Below, one piece after another: positions 43,378 through 55,408 of a stretch of 64,000 nucleotides of DNA (the first letter of the stretch is position 1; every line of letters starts with the position of its first letter). Source of the stretch: Sepioteuthis lessoniana (taxonomy: Eukaryota; Mollusca; Cephalopoda; Myopsida; Loliginidae); the NCBI GenBank assembly GCA_963585895.1, contig OY757907.1, positions 107,029,512 through 107,093,511 on the forward strand, given 5' to 3'. Position numbers and translations under genes: made by a program. The notes beneath the pieces are model-generated. The model did not search any database and was not told the origin of the DNA. It was given only the letters and a program-made list of their open reading frames with translations.

Positions 43378-44668
43378 TATCGGGTGTCTTAATATACGTG
43401 CAATCCATGTGATAGCTAATAACTCTACTAATAGTAGTGTTGAATTCTATTTTGTTTCAGATTTGAAAATAGTATATGAAAATGTCTGAAGAAGAAGCTA
43501 GACAGCAATTACACAAGAATGCTGCGAGCAATATTGAACAAGTCCTGGCAGCAACACCCCACAAGGAACCAACTATACGGCCAACTGCCTCTCGTCACAA
43601 AAACTATACAAGTTAGACAAACCAGACATGCAGGACACTGCTGGAGAAGCAAGGATGAACTCATCAGTGATGTACTCCTATGGACCCCCGCATATGGCCA
43701 AGCAAAAGCAGGACGACCAGCTCGAACATACATACAGCAGCTATGTGAGGATATGGGATGTAGCCCATAAGACCTGCCAGAAGCGATGAATGATAGGGAG
43801 AAGTGGCGAGAGAGGGTCAGGGATATCCGTGCTAGCGGCATGACATGATGATGATGCCTTGGACAAGGTAGGAAAAATATTTTGTGTCACTACTTATTTG
43901 GAAACAAAGTCATTCAAAACTGTCTCAGAATAGATGCAACCAATTAATAAGATAATGATTTATTACTGAGATAAGAAACTCAAAAAAAGATTGTATGTTC
44001 TGAAAGCTGATATCATAACAATTAATAAAAATCTGATTGATGGAGCTGAAAGTTATCTCAAGTGAATCCTTTTAGCAGTGTACAGAGGCATGACAGAAAA
44101 CTATGAAAAAGTGCATTAGACTGGAAGGGGATTTCTTTGAAGAGGAAACCAAATTGTTAGTTTTTTGGAGTTGAAATAAATTGTTAGTGGAACTAGACCT
44201 ATTACTTTACAATTACACCTCATATTGAGGGTGTCTCAAAATAGATGCAGTCCATTAATTTGATAATGATTTGTTACTGAGACAAGTGCAATGGCAGTCA
44301 TTTGGAACACACCCTGTAAAAAATGCATCCTTTTACCTAGATACATCAAATCAATGTTTCTTTTAATTGTTATTATATCAGCTTCCAGGACAAGCAAACG
44401 TTTTTTTAGTTTCTTATCTCACTAATAAATCATTATCATGTTAATGGTTTGCATCTGTTTTGAGACAGTTTAGAATGATTTTGTTTCCAAATAAGTAGTG
44501 ACACAGAATATTTTTCCTACCACGTCCAAGGCATTGTGATCAAGGATTAATATTTGTTATAGTATACTATTTTAAAATCTGAAACTAAAAAGAACACAAC
44601 ATTATTATTAGTAAAGTTATTAGCAGTCACATGGGTCTCATGTATCTTGAGATATCCTGTACTTATAA
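43378..44668. mobile_element. Fold-back element with about 300-bp arms, split by a LINE
   Basis: Left arm 43378-43477 plus 43856-44045; right arm 44345-44668 is its reverse complement. Matching words include 'ctaataactctactaata', 'gccttggac', 'gtgtcactacttatttgg' and 'aagctgatat'. Without the LINE the element is about 0.9 kb. The spacer carries what looks like a transposase end (RGMTENYEKV..) and an internal direct copy of the arm word 'tgtctcaaaatagatgca' (44229-44246). Probably a Tc1/mariner-superfamily derivative. Confidence 0.75.
43478..43855 (+). mobile_element. LINE 3' end inserted in the fold-back arm
   Basis: Encodes KKLDSNYTRMLRAILNKSWQ, QHPTRNQLYGQLPL, RHAGHCWRSKDELISDVLLW, GRPARTYIQQLCEDMGCSP and REKWRERVRDIRAS, then 'catgatgatgatg'. 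One stop after CSP. The arm on the right side lacks this insert, so it landed after the fold-back formed. Confidence 0.93.
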
Positions 44669-44910
44669 TATTTTCTAGAAGATTTTTTTGTTGACATCTA
44701 ACCAATAAACTGTCAAAATAACTTTTTCTTATATATAGAGAATGAGATATACCAGTTAGAAAACTAAAAGAAAATGAGATATATTAAAAGACAAAGACAG
44801 AATGAAATATGTCAATTAGATGCCAAAGAGAAAATGTGATAGAGCAGAAGACATGAGTATTATGAAATAATAAATTATGTATTCTTTTTAAATTTTCCTT
44901 TAGGTCCTGA

Positions 44911-45153
44911 GGGGGTGTCCTTGTGGTGTAATGGTTAAAGCGATGGACTGCGGGATTGTAGTACGCGAGTTTGTACTCCAGTCGCGCTGTTACATTCACT
45001 TTCGGGCAAATACCCTTGGGAAAGGTATGAACCCCCTTATCCTCCCAGCTATGGGTTAAATAGTACCACTACTGTTCTTCTAGGAGAATTGCTTTGGCAT
45101 TAAATAACCTACAAAGGTTGATATGCCATTAAACAAAGAAACAAAAAAAAAAC
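44911..45153 (+). mobile_element. SINE family C, young complete copy
   Basis: 243 bp bounded by a perfect 11-bp duplication TTAGGTCCTGA (44900-44910, 45154-45164). A box TGGTGTAATGG, many intact CpGs ('gcgatggactgcggga', 'acgcgag', 'gtcgcgc'), core 'cccttgggaaaggtatgaac', tail 'ggcattaaataacctacaaa' then 'ggttgatatgccattaaac' and an A-rich end. Best reference copy for family C. Confidence 0.96.
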
Positions 45154-45219
45154 TTAGGTCCTGATTATGACTTGTTTTCATTTATTTTCAAACAATTCAT
45201 TTTTATTTTTCAAGAGTCC

Positions 45220-45226
<7 letters not shown>

Positions 45227-45287
<61 letters not shown>

Positions 45288-45290
45288 CAT
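45227..45290. repeat. (TA)n microsatellite
   Basis: About 30 TA units then CATACATACA. Confidence 0.95.
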
Positions 45291-45861
45291 ACAGTTGTTC
45301 ATATTTAATTACAGTTGTCTGAAATCATTTTGAATAGATGGTTACTACTTAGTCAAATACCTTGAATCCATTAAGGGTTCATATTGCAGAGACCTGGTGT
45401 ATATAATACTTCTAGAATTCTTCCAACATCTTCAAACAGATTAACTCTACTGTAAGAAATTAATCCTGAATCCATTAATAGTTTGTATAAACTATATAAC
45501 TCCAGTTTGCTTCATACATTAAATATTCCTAAAGGAGAAATTTCTCTATAGAAAGCATTAAAATATGCTGGTCTCACTGCATTCCTCTAAAGAGACATTG
45601 ACTTGACTACCAATGCATCCCAGTGATTCTGTTGGGATAAGAAACTCTACTTATGCGATTTATTACCAATAAATGAGACTCTGTGACAAACTTTCAACAA
45701 AGTTGGAAAATATTGTGTGTGAACAAAAGCACCCTGCAACTCTTTTTTTTTTAAGAGACTGAACCCAGACACTAAAAGTGCCTTTTTCTTTTTTTCCTTT
45801 TTTTCCCAAGATTTGCACAGTCATGGATCTTCACAGCCTCCTTTAGCTGTAAGCTGATGTG
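45291..45861. other. No gene; possible D-variant scrap at its end
   Basis: AT-rich. The piece 45814-45857 ('atggatcttcacagcctcct') resembles the ends at 47226 and 47421. Confidence 0.45.
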
Positions 45862-46308
45862 GGTTGGTCATATTTTATGGCACATCAACCCTTGTAGGTT
45901 ATTTAATGGCAAATCCATTTCATACATATTCATATCAAGTATATGATTTGTAAATGAATAGTTTTAAACAAGCCAGAGCTCATTTGTTTTCACACAGTTA
46001 AATAGTTACTAGTATTGCTATCTAACTCAGGTAATTCCATGAAATATCAATTATTCATTTGCATACACTTAAATGGTTAAACAGATCAATTTGACCCATT
46101 GATAGAACCCTAAAATGTACTCCCCCTCTGGTCAGGGTGGACTTAGGAGTAATGGCAGTAAAAAAGGTACTCCACATTCCCAAAAGCTCAAGAACTGAAG
46201 TTTCACCATCAGATACAGTTTAGTGTCCAGACACTTGTTGGGGGCGGGTGTTGCCCCTCTGCAGAAATGCAGTCAGCATATTCTACTGCCTCATCCAACT
46301 GGGCTACA
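45862..46308 (-). mobile_element. SINE-like family B, complete
   Basis: About 445 bp, equal to the TSD-defined length. Antisense tail 'ggcacatcaacccttgtagg', interior 'gagctcatttgttttcacac', body 'ggtggacttaggagtaatgg', head 'ctgcctcatccaactgggct'. Confidence 0.9.
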
Positions 46309-46329
46309 ATAAATTGAATTTTGGGAGAG

Positions 46330-46400
46330 ATGCATTGCATTGTCTATGCATTGCCTTGTCTATGGCTTGTCATTGTTTATGCATTGCCTTGTCTATGGCT
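46330..46400. repeat. Short tandem repeat
   Basis: 'tgcattgccttgtctatggc' and variants three times over about 70 bp. Confidence 0.8.
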
Positions 46401-46546
46401 TTGAATCCTGATTCTTCTCAAAATATCTGTAAGGTAGGGTAAATATCCTGCTGTTATTGCAATGATATTCCTGAAATATTCCATCAGTAGAAAAGCAATT
46501 CTAATTAAGTGGCAAGAAACAGTTACTCAGTGTTGTTGATGGTTGG

Positions 46547-46972
46547 TTTGTTGGTTGTTTGGGTTTTATGACATATCAACCTTTGTAGGTTATTTAATGT
46601 CAAATCCATTTTTATACAAATAATCAGTTCTATTTCAAACAGTTCAGTTTAGCATAAGTAAACAGTTTAATTGTCAAAAACATTCCTATTTCAAGCTATT
46701 CAGTTTAGTCCAACAGTTCTAATTCAAACAATTCTGTTTAGCATAAATATGCAGTTAGTTCTATTTAACCCATAAATAGGTCTCTATCAGGTGAGTGGAC
46801 CTGGGAGCAATGTCAATGAAGAGGTGCTCCACATTCCCCAAAGCCACAGTACCACTGGAACCTCACAATCAGATTGTTTTGAGTCATATCCAGGACACTC
46901 GTTGGTGGGGGGTCTTACCCCACTGCAGAGGTGCAGTCAGTGTATTCTACAGCCCTAGCTGACTGGGCAATG
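46547..46972 (-). mobile_element. SINE-like family B
   Basis: Antisense: 'ttgggttttatgacatatca', 'cagttctatttcaaacagtt' units, 'tttaacccataaataggtc', 'gacactcgttggtgggggg', head 'cagccctagctgactgggca'. Confidence 0.92.
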
Positions 46973-47221
46973 GTGTTGTTAATGGTGCAGATGAAGATGA
47001 CCAAGAATGGTTGAAGCTTTAAAAAGGGCCAAAAGTTTCTCCCATGATAAAGGAATGAAATAAAGAAGGATTGGTTTATATGAGGAAAGAAACATGCTTT
47101 CGAAATAACGGTATATCAGTTTTATTTCTTGTTCAAAATATGTCAGGCTGAATTTCCGAATAAAATAGACTTATTTAAAGAAAAAATTTCAAATTGATGA
47201 TAGATATAAAAAAATTGATGT

Positions 47222-47402
47222 TATTTCAGGTCTTTGGTGATCATGGCTCTTCATAGATTCCTTTAATAGATAAACTTAATTATCATAGGTGTTCTTGAAA
47301 GAGGATTGTCTTTCTCCTAGACCAATGACCACCATAGCTAGATAGCCTAACCAATCTCACTATTTTGCCTACAGCTGGTTAGAGAAGTACATTTATACCT
47401 TT
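47222..47402 (-). mobile_element. SINE family D variant, 3' part
   Basis: Antisense 'tctcctagaccaatgaccac' and 'ctattttgcctacagctgg' match the D body, but the end is new: 'ggtgatcatggctcttcata'. Confidence 0.6.
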
Positions 47403-47414
47403 TAAAAAATCCAT

Positions 47415-47725
47415 GTCATTTCAGGACTTTGATGATTGCGACTCTTCACATCTTCCTTTATAAGTCTACTAAATTGCCATGACTATTGTTGGGAAAAACA
47501 GTCATTTTTTCTCCCTATATCAACAGTTTTAATTGAGTTATTGTTCTTTGAGAATGGTTGTCCACCACCAAGGCGAGAGAACCCAATTAGAAGTAGATTC
47601 ATACTTTTCTTTAAAAAAAAAGCAATAAAAGTTTTATGGTGATGTAAACATAAAAAAAACTTAGTCAGAATTAGAGCTCAGCTCACTGATACCATTTTCT
47701 GTGCCAAAAACCATTACACCAGCTG
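47415..47725 (-). mobile_element. SINE family D variant, complete
   Basis: Antisense. Same new 3' end ('gatgattgcgactcttcaca'), D-like body 'accaccaaggcgagagaacc', and head 'aaaaaccattacaccagctg' (A box TGGTGTAATGG). Lies in tandem with the previous piece. Confidence 0.6.
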
Positions 47726-48649
47726 CATCACCAAGAGACTGTAGAAAAAAATAATTCAAAAAGTGGAAAATTTTTGCACAAAATCGATACTTGCACCAAC
47801 CAGTATTTAGCAATTAAGGATTTTTTTTTCACAGTCGAAACATAGAAAAATATAGAACTAAATTAAGAGTCAAGTAGAGAAGACATGCAACTCAATAGAA
47901 AAGAGATATTTTTTAAAAAAATCTCTGAGTTGAGAGATTATTATTATTATTATTATTATACATTTGTCAATTTAGACTACTATCCTAATTTGGGTTGTTT
48001 TGGCTATTTCTGAGTTTTTCAGGTGTCTGTCTTAGTAAAAAAAAAAAGCCTGGAAGGTAGAATGAAAGAAACATTGTGACAACTAAGATGAGGACACTCA
48101 TGTGAGTATGTCAGTGTTTTTTGGCACTAAGATTGTTGTCATAATTGAAATAGTTGAAAATTCAGGATAGCATTTTTCATGAAGTATATGTAAATTTATG
48201 AATTGAGGATTAGTTTAAAGTATAAATATTGACCTCCCTCCATTTTAAGGAGTTAATATATTGTTTTTATGTTTTATTTATAAATTGAAAAAATACACAG
48301 TTGAGTTTGTGTGTGTATTTCAGTGAAAAGAAAGAATTTGAAAAAGATGCTTAAAGTAGCATTTCCCAATAAGATCCATGCCCCACCCTGGGGTTTTTAG
48401 AAGTTAGGGGTGTAATGACTAAAGTTATTTTATGAGGAAAACTTTTACAGGTGCAGTTAACAAATTTTTACATCATCATAGTATAAATAAATATAGATAA
48501 GGGAGGAACAAAATACTATGCTATACAGTTTGATCAAGTTGTGGCAAATGGTGTATACACATAGCTACCATGTCTGGTAGTATGAGAGGGACAGCTTATG
48601 GGTCTCGTGTCAAGTTAAAAAATCTTCTATGTATTTACCTAACTCATAA
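47726..48649. other. No gene seen
   Basis: AT-rich; (TTA)n at about 47938-47958. Confidence 0.5.
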
Positions 48650-48810
48650 GTCAATTTTTAAATGGATAACATCTGGTTTGAATTCAGTTTCCCTTTGAGA
48701 CAAGTTGCTTAACCAAGAGTAAAAAAACACTTATCTACCCTACTATTTACCAATAGTTGGGAGGAGAAGTGATAGATTCATGCTTTTCCTGAGAGCTTAG
48801 TGGTCTTTAA
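48650..48810 (-). mobile_element. SINE family D, partial
   Basis: Antisense: 'ggtttgaattcagtttccct', 'cctactatttaccaatagtt', 'gatagattcatgcttttcc'. Confidence 0.72.
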
Positions 48811-49795
48811 CATGGTCACATGACCTACAACACTCCACTTCAAACCTTACTTAGAGTAGGCAGGATGACAGAGAGGTTTGATCCAATCATTCAGCTGGTC
48901 ATGTCAAGGCCTATCATCTATATGAATAAGTCCCAATCATATTCTTCAAATTGTTCTGTGGGAATTTACAAAAACAACTTGGAAAATATTGGGTTAAAGT
49001 GTGGTTCTCAAGAATGACTTAAGCTTTAAAAATTGCAAAAACAAAAGAGATTTAAAAATAACCTGTTTGTGTTTGATATTAGGTGAACCAGACAACACAA
49101 TCAGCATGTGAAACTGTTGGTAATCTTGGCTGGTGTTGATTGTGCTAACAGATTGTTTGGGATTTTTATAAAGAGAAATTGGGTGAAAGGTTCATTCCAT
49201 ACAGATTAGTTACATAGAAGGAAAAGGAAAAGGCAGTTTGATATGTAACAAAAACAAAACAATAATAAATACAATGAATTAAATTTACAAGACCTGAGAT
49301 AAAGAATTATGATAACAGTGGCTTTAATAATGGTAATATTAATTTTTGGTCAGATCATACTGACTAGATCAACTGCCATTTCGGTGTAAATGATTTTTCT
49401 AATAAGATTTACAAATTTAAAAAGTAATTATAAAATAATAAGAATCTAAACTTTAAATATTAAAAACTGAAGAAGAAAAAGGATGAAATAAATGATTGAG
49501 AAGCAATATGAATTAAGAATAGAAAAAAATGAAATATTTAATGCTGAATTGAAAGGACAAAAATGCTGATAAGAGAAATAAATGAATTGAAGTTTTTAAA
49601 TTGTGAATATCATAAAAAGCATGAAAAATAATTAGAAGTATGACAATGAGAAAGTGATTTATAGAAAGATTAAAATCACTTATATAAATAACAATGCACT
49701 GGTACAACCAAAATTGGGATCATAAAGAAAATGATAAAAATTGAAGTTGGAAAAAATGAAATATATAAATATATTAAAAAGGATATCTACAATAA
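48811..49795. other. No gene seen
   Basis: AT-rich, becoming purine-rich on the + strand toward the GAA array. Nothing recognised. Confidence 0.5.
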
Positions 49796-49993
<198 letters not shown>

Positions 49994-50942
49994 TTTTTAA
50001 AATATTAAAGAGATAAATGTATTAAAAATAATATTTACAATAATGATACTGATGATGATGATAATATAAATGCTGATGAGGTTCAAGATAAAAATTAATG
50101 ATTAACATGAATGGAAAAGAAAAATATTATGACTGAAAAATTTAAAAAAAAAAAAGAAAGAAATAATGATAGTAAAATTAAAATGATAGAAATGAAAAAA
50201 TGAAAAAATAATTGCAATTTGTTACAGCAAAAAATAAATAAATGAATGAATAAAATTGAAAACAACGATTTATTGATTCATGAATGTATAAAGAAAACAA
50301 TACAAGTGATAATATATTATCTCGTTTCCTGGTGAAAAACTGGTTTGGAACTCATCTAGTATTTTTACCAGGAAGAAGAAAAAAAAATCCAAAGTGGTGT
50401 TAGCACCAAAAGATCTTCCATTTATGACAATAGGTTTTGATTGGAAGTCTTTCCTGACATGACAAGAGAGACCACTTTCATAGAATTAGTGACAGACAAA
50501 ATGGTGACTATTGGCAATTGTATTCTTTTAGATTACTTCTATTCATTGTTTGTGACGGTTGAGAAGTTTCTAGAAATACTTCAGCTTTTACCTTACATCA
50601 TGGAAATTATTCTGTAGATACATAAAATAATAACAATACATTTACATATAGAGACATTTATCATAATGTGTATTTATTAAAGTTTATGTGACCACATATT
50701 TATTTTATTTAAAATTATAAGATAAAGTATTGCTATTAATACTTAATGACATTCCTCAATTAAATGAAAGAGATATCAGTTGAATATGAGAAGAAGGGCG
50801 TTGTCCAAAAAGGAAAATTTCCTTAAATTGAAAATGTATTTATTTGTGAAATAATAGAAATAAAAATGCAAATAATAAATAATCTCTGTCTAATTATCTG
50901 AGTTTTTATTATTTACATTATTTTGCCATTCTTTTTTGAAGT
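49994..50942. other. No gene seen
   Basis: A-rich with short (GAT)n near 50042-50060. Confidence 0.5.
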
Positions 50943-51222
50943 TTGTCTACCAATTGTTATCATTAGAAATAGAATTGGCAATCTGAGTTCAAACCCTGAA
51001 TGAGACTGTTTGCATTTCACGTCAAACTAATTCCCTTTGAAAAGATATGAATCAATTTGTTCTTTCCACCACTAGGTGTAAATAGTATAGTAGACTGGGT
51101 TCTTTTGCCTTGGTTTGGTAACCAATAGAGGAGAAGAATAACTTTAAATTTACACCACTAAAAATTGACCGTGTTTCATCCTGCTTGTAGCACAGGGATT
51201 TGGATAAATACATTGATTATTT
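50943..51222 (+). mobile_element. SINE family D
   Basis: 'caattgttatcattagaaat', 'gagttcaaaccctgaatgag', 'gtttgcatttcacgtcaaac', 'accactaaaaattgaccgtg', end 'gggatttggataaatac'. Confidence 0.87.
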
Positions 51223-52785
51223 TGCCACTGAAGAATTTGACAAAAGGTACTAAACGACCAAGGCTGAAACATGAATAAAACAAGTAAGGTATGGATTATA
51301 GTCAAAGAAATAAGAAGTCTGTAAATGAAACTCACAGTCGTGTCAAATTTTATTGTTACATTTGTTATTTTTCCTTAATATCAAAACAGGCATAAGGGAT
51401 TTCAGCAATCTTTTGGATCTGATTGATTGTAACTGATGGAAGAAGTATTATCAAGAGTGAAGTTGTACAAATTTGGTTTTTTTTTAAACTGTAACTTTCC
51501 CCATATAAATATTAGAAATAGTTTTATTGTGGTCATATCCAGAAAATGGTTGCAAAGTCTCCTTCCAATAAACTAAAAGATTTGAAATATCTTTTCGTGG
51601 ACAAGGATTAGAATTAATGCTTTATATAGAATGTGGAAAAACAGGTTTTCTATTTATTAATATGCAAGGAAAAGCATGTCTGTTTAATGCATCATACCAT
51701 ACTTTCTATCTATGTAAAGGTTAGAAAACTAACCTCTTTAAGTTTTCTTTTCCTTTCTTCTGGAAATTTATCACTTTTTATTTTAGTTGTTAGGTAGCAA
51801 AAATGATATAAAAGAAAGCTGTGAAATTTTGTGTGCTTTCATAGAAAAATTTCATTAAAATGAATTGATCTCCTTATAAAATCAGCTCAAAATAATTGAT
51901 TCCTGGTATTGTGGGATAACTAGACACACTGACGCATCCTTGACATGGGTACCGACAAGTTTTAGTTTCACTTTGGAATAGTACATTAATTTGTTTGAAT
52001 TTTTTTTAAAGAAGGGAAAAATCAAAGATAAAAAGAGAAGCATTGAATCTCTCTAATTGGTATTTCAACCTGAAGGGTCAATGTAACTGACATTCACTTA
52101 TCTGTGGGTAGGAGAATAAGCTACAAACTATTCTCTCAGGGTGGGATCTCAGCATTTTTTCTTATTTAAAATTTTTTTTTTTCATCACTGAATCTTGTTT
52201 ATTTTTTTTTTATTTGTTATTTTGTTTTTAAAAAAAATCTCAGAAAATCCATCATCCATTCCAGCAATGGCAGTGTCCAGTGTTCTCTTTTACTTGATGG
52301 CAAGCATTGCTTTTCTGCTCGAGGATAGAGATGACAAACAGAAACATAATGGTTGTCCACAGTGGCACTTAAGCTTGATATACCACAGGGCAGGCAAAGT
52401 GTAACATTGATATCAGAATAATAATGACAAAATAATTTGATAAAAATCCAATGAATGAAAAAAAAAAACAACCAAAACATTAACCAAAAAGCTCGATAAA
52501 ATGCAAGAAGTGTACTCTAATCAAGGAATCAGATACTTTGTAATATTATGGCTTTTTGGTTTCATGTAAGAAAAAAATAATACTGTAAAGGACAAAAGAG
52601 GTAACTCTCTTATAAAAGAGGTAACTCTCTTACATTCAATACTGCCATCAATGATTATTATTTCTTTCCATGTCAGAGAAATAAGCTGACTTTCTATGCT
52701 TTGTTCAGTAACTTTTTGTTTTAATATGAGAATGCTATCTCAAAGAGTTCAGCTTCAAAGACTTATTTGTTTATATTACATATTA
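51223..52785. other. No gene seen
   Basis: Long AT-rich stretch with homopolymers; a direct repeat 'aaaagaggtaactctctta' occurs twice at 52595-52632. No recognised gene. Confidence 0.5.
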
Positions 52786-53085
52786 TTGGCTGGTTGGTTT
52801 TGTGGCATGTCAACCCTTGTTGGGTTATTTAATGCCAAAGTGAGTTTAACGATTATGGTCTTTAATCATATGCAGTACAGAAATGCATCTTCACAATCAT
52901 TTTAAACCAGTAAATACGACATTATCTTAAACAGATCTATTTGACACACAAATGGTACCCTGAAAGGTACTACGATTCTAAGTATGAGTGAACCTTGGCT
53001 ACAAAGGGGTGCCTCCACACTCCTAACAGCTCTAGAATTGGTACCTCACTACCAAATGTAGTTTAGTGTCATAGCTAAAATACAA
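52786..53085 (-). mobile_element. SINE-like family B, partial
   Basis: Antisense tail 'tgtggcatgtcaacccttgt', body 'acagatctatttgacacaca', 'caccaaatgtagtttagtgt' type block; head missing. Confidence 0.85.
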
Positions 53086-53098
53086 TTAGTATAGTGAG

Positions 53099-53520
53099 TA
53101 TAGGTTGGTTGGTTTTACGGCATGTCAACTCTTGCTGGGATATTTAATAACAAAGTAAGTCTTTTTTCAAGCAATCACAAGGTTTCAAGTATCTAAAAAA
53201 ATCATTTGTAAAGAATTATAACTTTTAGTAACAATTCTTAATGCTAATAATTTGTGTACAAATATATGGCTTCAAGTATTTCTATCTAATACTAATAATT
53301 GGCAAGCTAGTAAGTATACCTAACAGGTATTATCACTCCAGGTGAGAGTGGACTTGTGAGTAATGGCAACAAAGGGTAACTCTATACTCTCTAATACTCC
53401 AGAACTGGAGGCTCACCACCAGATGTATTTTAGTTTCTTTCCTAGGATATCCTTGTTGGAGGTGTTATACACTTCTGTAGGGAAGGTAGTTGTATTCTTG
53501 GCCAAGCTGACAGGGCAAGT
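53099..53520 (-). mobile_element. SINE-like family B
   Basis: Antisense: 'tacggcatgtcaactcttgc', 'gagtggacttgtgagtaatg', 'accaccagatgtattttagt', head 'ggccaagctgacagggcaa'. In tandem with the preceding B copy. Confidence 0.88.
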
Positions 53521-53689
53521 GGCTATAGGGGTTTGATGTTTTTGTCTATCTGATCTAATAATGATAGTCTTAATACAATGTTTATTCAATATTCCTTTTC
53601 CCAATATAATAATACCAAAGTCGCATCTATTATTCTATTTTTACTGTAGGTTAATGTTTTACAAGTTGTAGTGGAAGGGAAAATTTGTA

Positions 53690-54640
53690 TTTTGGTTTGG
53701 CGTGCAATTTAATTCGACACTTAATTTCACCCAATCAGGATGACCTATCCTAGTCAGCCCGGACCTTTCATTTCCGGCCAGAAAATCGGGTAAGCTGCCA
53801 AACACACTTTCTTTTGGCTGTAGAACGCAGACCAGTGCAGACGTCACACTGGCCGTTCTTTAATAGCGATGCTTTTAGCTGGACAATGCCGCCCAGTGCA
53901 GACATCTCACTGCGGCTCTAGAATAGCAGCAGCAGCATGGACACACACGAGGGAACCCATTTAATTTATGGATTCCTCGCAAGGAATCCTAGTTGAATAT
54001 AAATTAGATGCATTCAACATGCCTCGCACAGGCACAACTTTATGTCACCCCGAAATTGGCTATGTCGATCTGACGCGTAATCCCGCTCTCAACACGCTAG
54101 CTCTCAATTCACCTCTGGGCCACTTTAATGGAGACCAACGCATGCCTCTCCACCAGACGGACAAAAACCATGGTGACTCTAAAAAAAACAATCCCTCACA
54201 TGTCCGACGACACATGCCGCCATCTCAACCTTCTCAACATCTCATAACTCAATTTCGTCTAAATACTCACAACCTTTTACGAGTCTTGCAGTACCAAAAG
54301 CAAACCCAATACTCCATGCTGCAAATAAAAACCTTATCCTTAAACACATTTCGACTATCGCCATCTTTCTTCTTCTTCATCCTCTTTTTATTTCTCACAA
54401 CTTAGCAAGGGGACTAACAACACTAAGCGAGGAAACAACTCAATGTAAACACACATACGTTACACCATCTTCCTCACTAAACACAAACAACACTTCCCTC
54501 TCGCTAACAACCAAATCTCCGGCTAAAAATTTATCGCTAACAAGTCATTCTGTCTTTTCTGTATGGTTAACTGAAAATCATTCTGTTATAGATAGAATCT
54601 CATCTTTATCATCCTTGGTTTTTTACTAATACAATTTTTG
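53690..54640 (+). other. Compositionally distinct block, possible virus-like fossil or host exon
   Basis: More CpG and C, and less T, on the + strand than its neighbours; no SINE matches. Near the start two hairpin-forming units repeat at about 61-bp spacing (CCAGTGCAGACGTCACACTGG, cut here to its key words CCAGTG and CACTGG, at 53831-53851; and CCAGTG..CACTG at 53892-53914). A palindrome GGATTCCTCGCAAGGAATCC lies at 53968-53991. Two overlapping forward frames are open to about 54405 and about 54629. Origin unknown; an LTR-type element is one option. Confidence 0.45.
53968..54405 (+). CDS. Unrecognised 145-codon open frame
   Basis: Begins MDSSQGILVEYKLDAF and contains TGTTLCHPEIGYVDLTRN and LNSPLGHFNGDQRMPL; the last 15 residues are hydrophobic and Phe-rich. 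I do not recognise a domain. Its favour comes from length in an AT-rich region and from the block's odd composition; against it are the lack of a Kozak-like context, of visible splice logic and of homology I can recall. It may be a fossil piece of a virus-like element and not a gene. Confidence 0.2.
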   Translation: MDSSQGILVEYKLDAFNMPRTGTTLCHPEIGYVDLTRNPALNTLALNSPLGHFNGDQRMPLHQTDKNHGDSKKNNPSHVRRHMPPSQPSQHLITQFRLNTHNLLRVLQYQKQTQYSMLQIKTLSLNTFRLSPSFFFFILFLFLTT

Positions 54641-54845
54641 TGGTGAGAAATATATTTTCATTGAATAATTACAACAAAATATGCAACATCTAATTATTAG
54701 ATCACTCACTCAAATTTAGTGGTCTATTTTGGGATAAATGTCTTATTTCTTTGAGAAGAGTATTTTAAAAATCATTAAAGTTATATACTATTTCTTTATT
54801 TGATATATGTATAGACGTGTCAGTATATTTTTATAGATGTATATG

Positions 54846-54849
<4 letters not shown>

Positions 54850-54898
<49 letters not shown>
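54850..54898. repeat. (TA)n microsatellite
   Basis: About 24 TA units. Confidence 0.95.
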
Positions 54899-54901
<3 letters not shown>

Positions 54902-54957
54902 GCCATATAGAACAGAAGTTAAAATCTCATATTAAAACTAATAGTGTGACACTATTA

Positions 54958-55190
54958 CTGGGGAGTCCCGATTGCATACTACCTGATTAACTAGACTGTG
55001 ATAATGTAGGTGAGTTCAGACTCCAGTCATGCCAATAAATTGACCTTTGAACTAATAACCTTGGGAAGGGTATGAATGCCTTTCTCCTTCCAGCTATGAG
55101 TTAAAAGGTATCACAACTGTCCTTCTAGAAGATTAGGTTTGACATTAAATAACCCACAAAGGTTGATATGCCATTAAAGAAAGGAACCAT
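54958..55190 (+). mobile_element. SINE family C
   Basis: 'ggggagtcccgattgcatac', 'actaataaccttgggaaggg', 'gacattaaataacccacaaa', 'ggttgatatgccattaaag'. Confidence 0.9.
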
Positions 55191-55316
55191 ACCAATGTAA
55201 ACTTTCATTCTTTCAATGTACTTTTAATTTCTGCATTATATTGATTATATGTAGTCAACCTGAAGATATTGAAACTTTTAAATTGAATAATTATATATAT
55301 AATATATGGAATAATA

Positions 55317-55319
55317 TAC

Positions 55320-55350
<31 letters not shown>

Positions 55351-55405
55351 TATAGATAGATATAATAAATGGAATAATATATATATATATATATACACAC
55401 ACACA
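55317..55405. repeat. (TA)n and (CA)n microsatellites
   Basis: TA arrays at 55317-55352 and 55376-55396 with 'aatggaataatata' before each, then (CA)n, directly upstream of an A SINE. Confidence 0.92.
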
Positions 55406-55408
55406 GTA

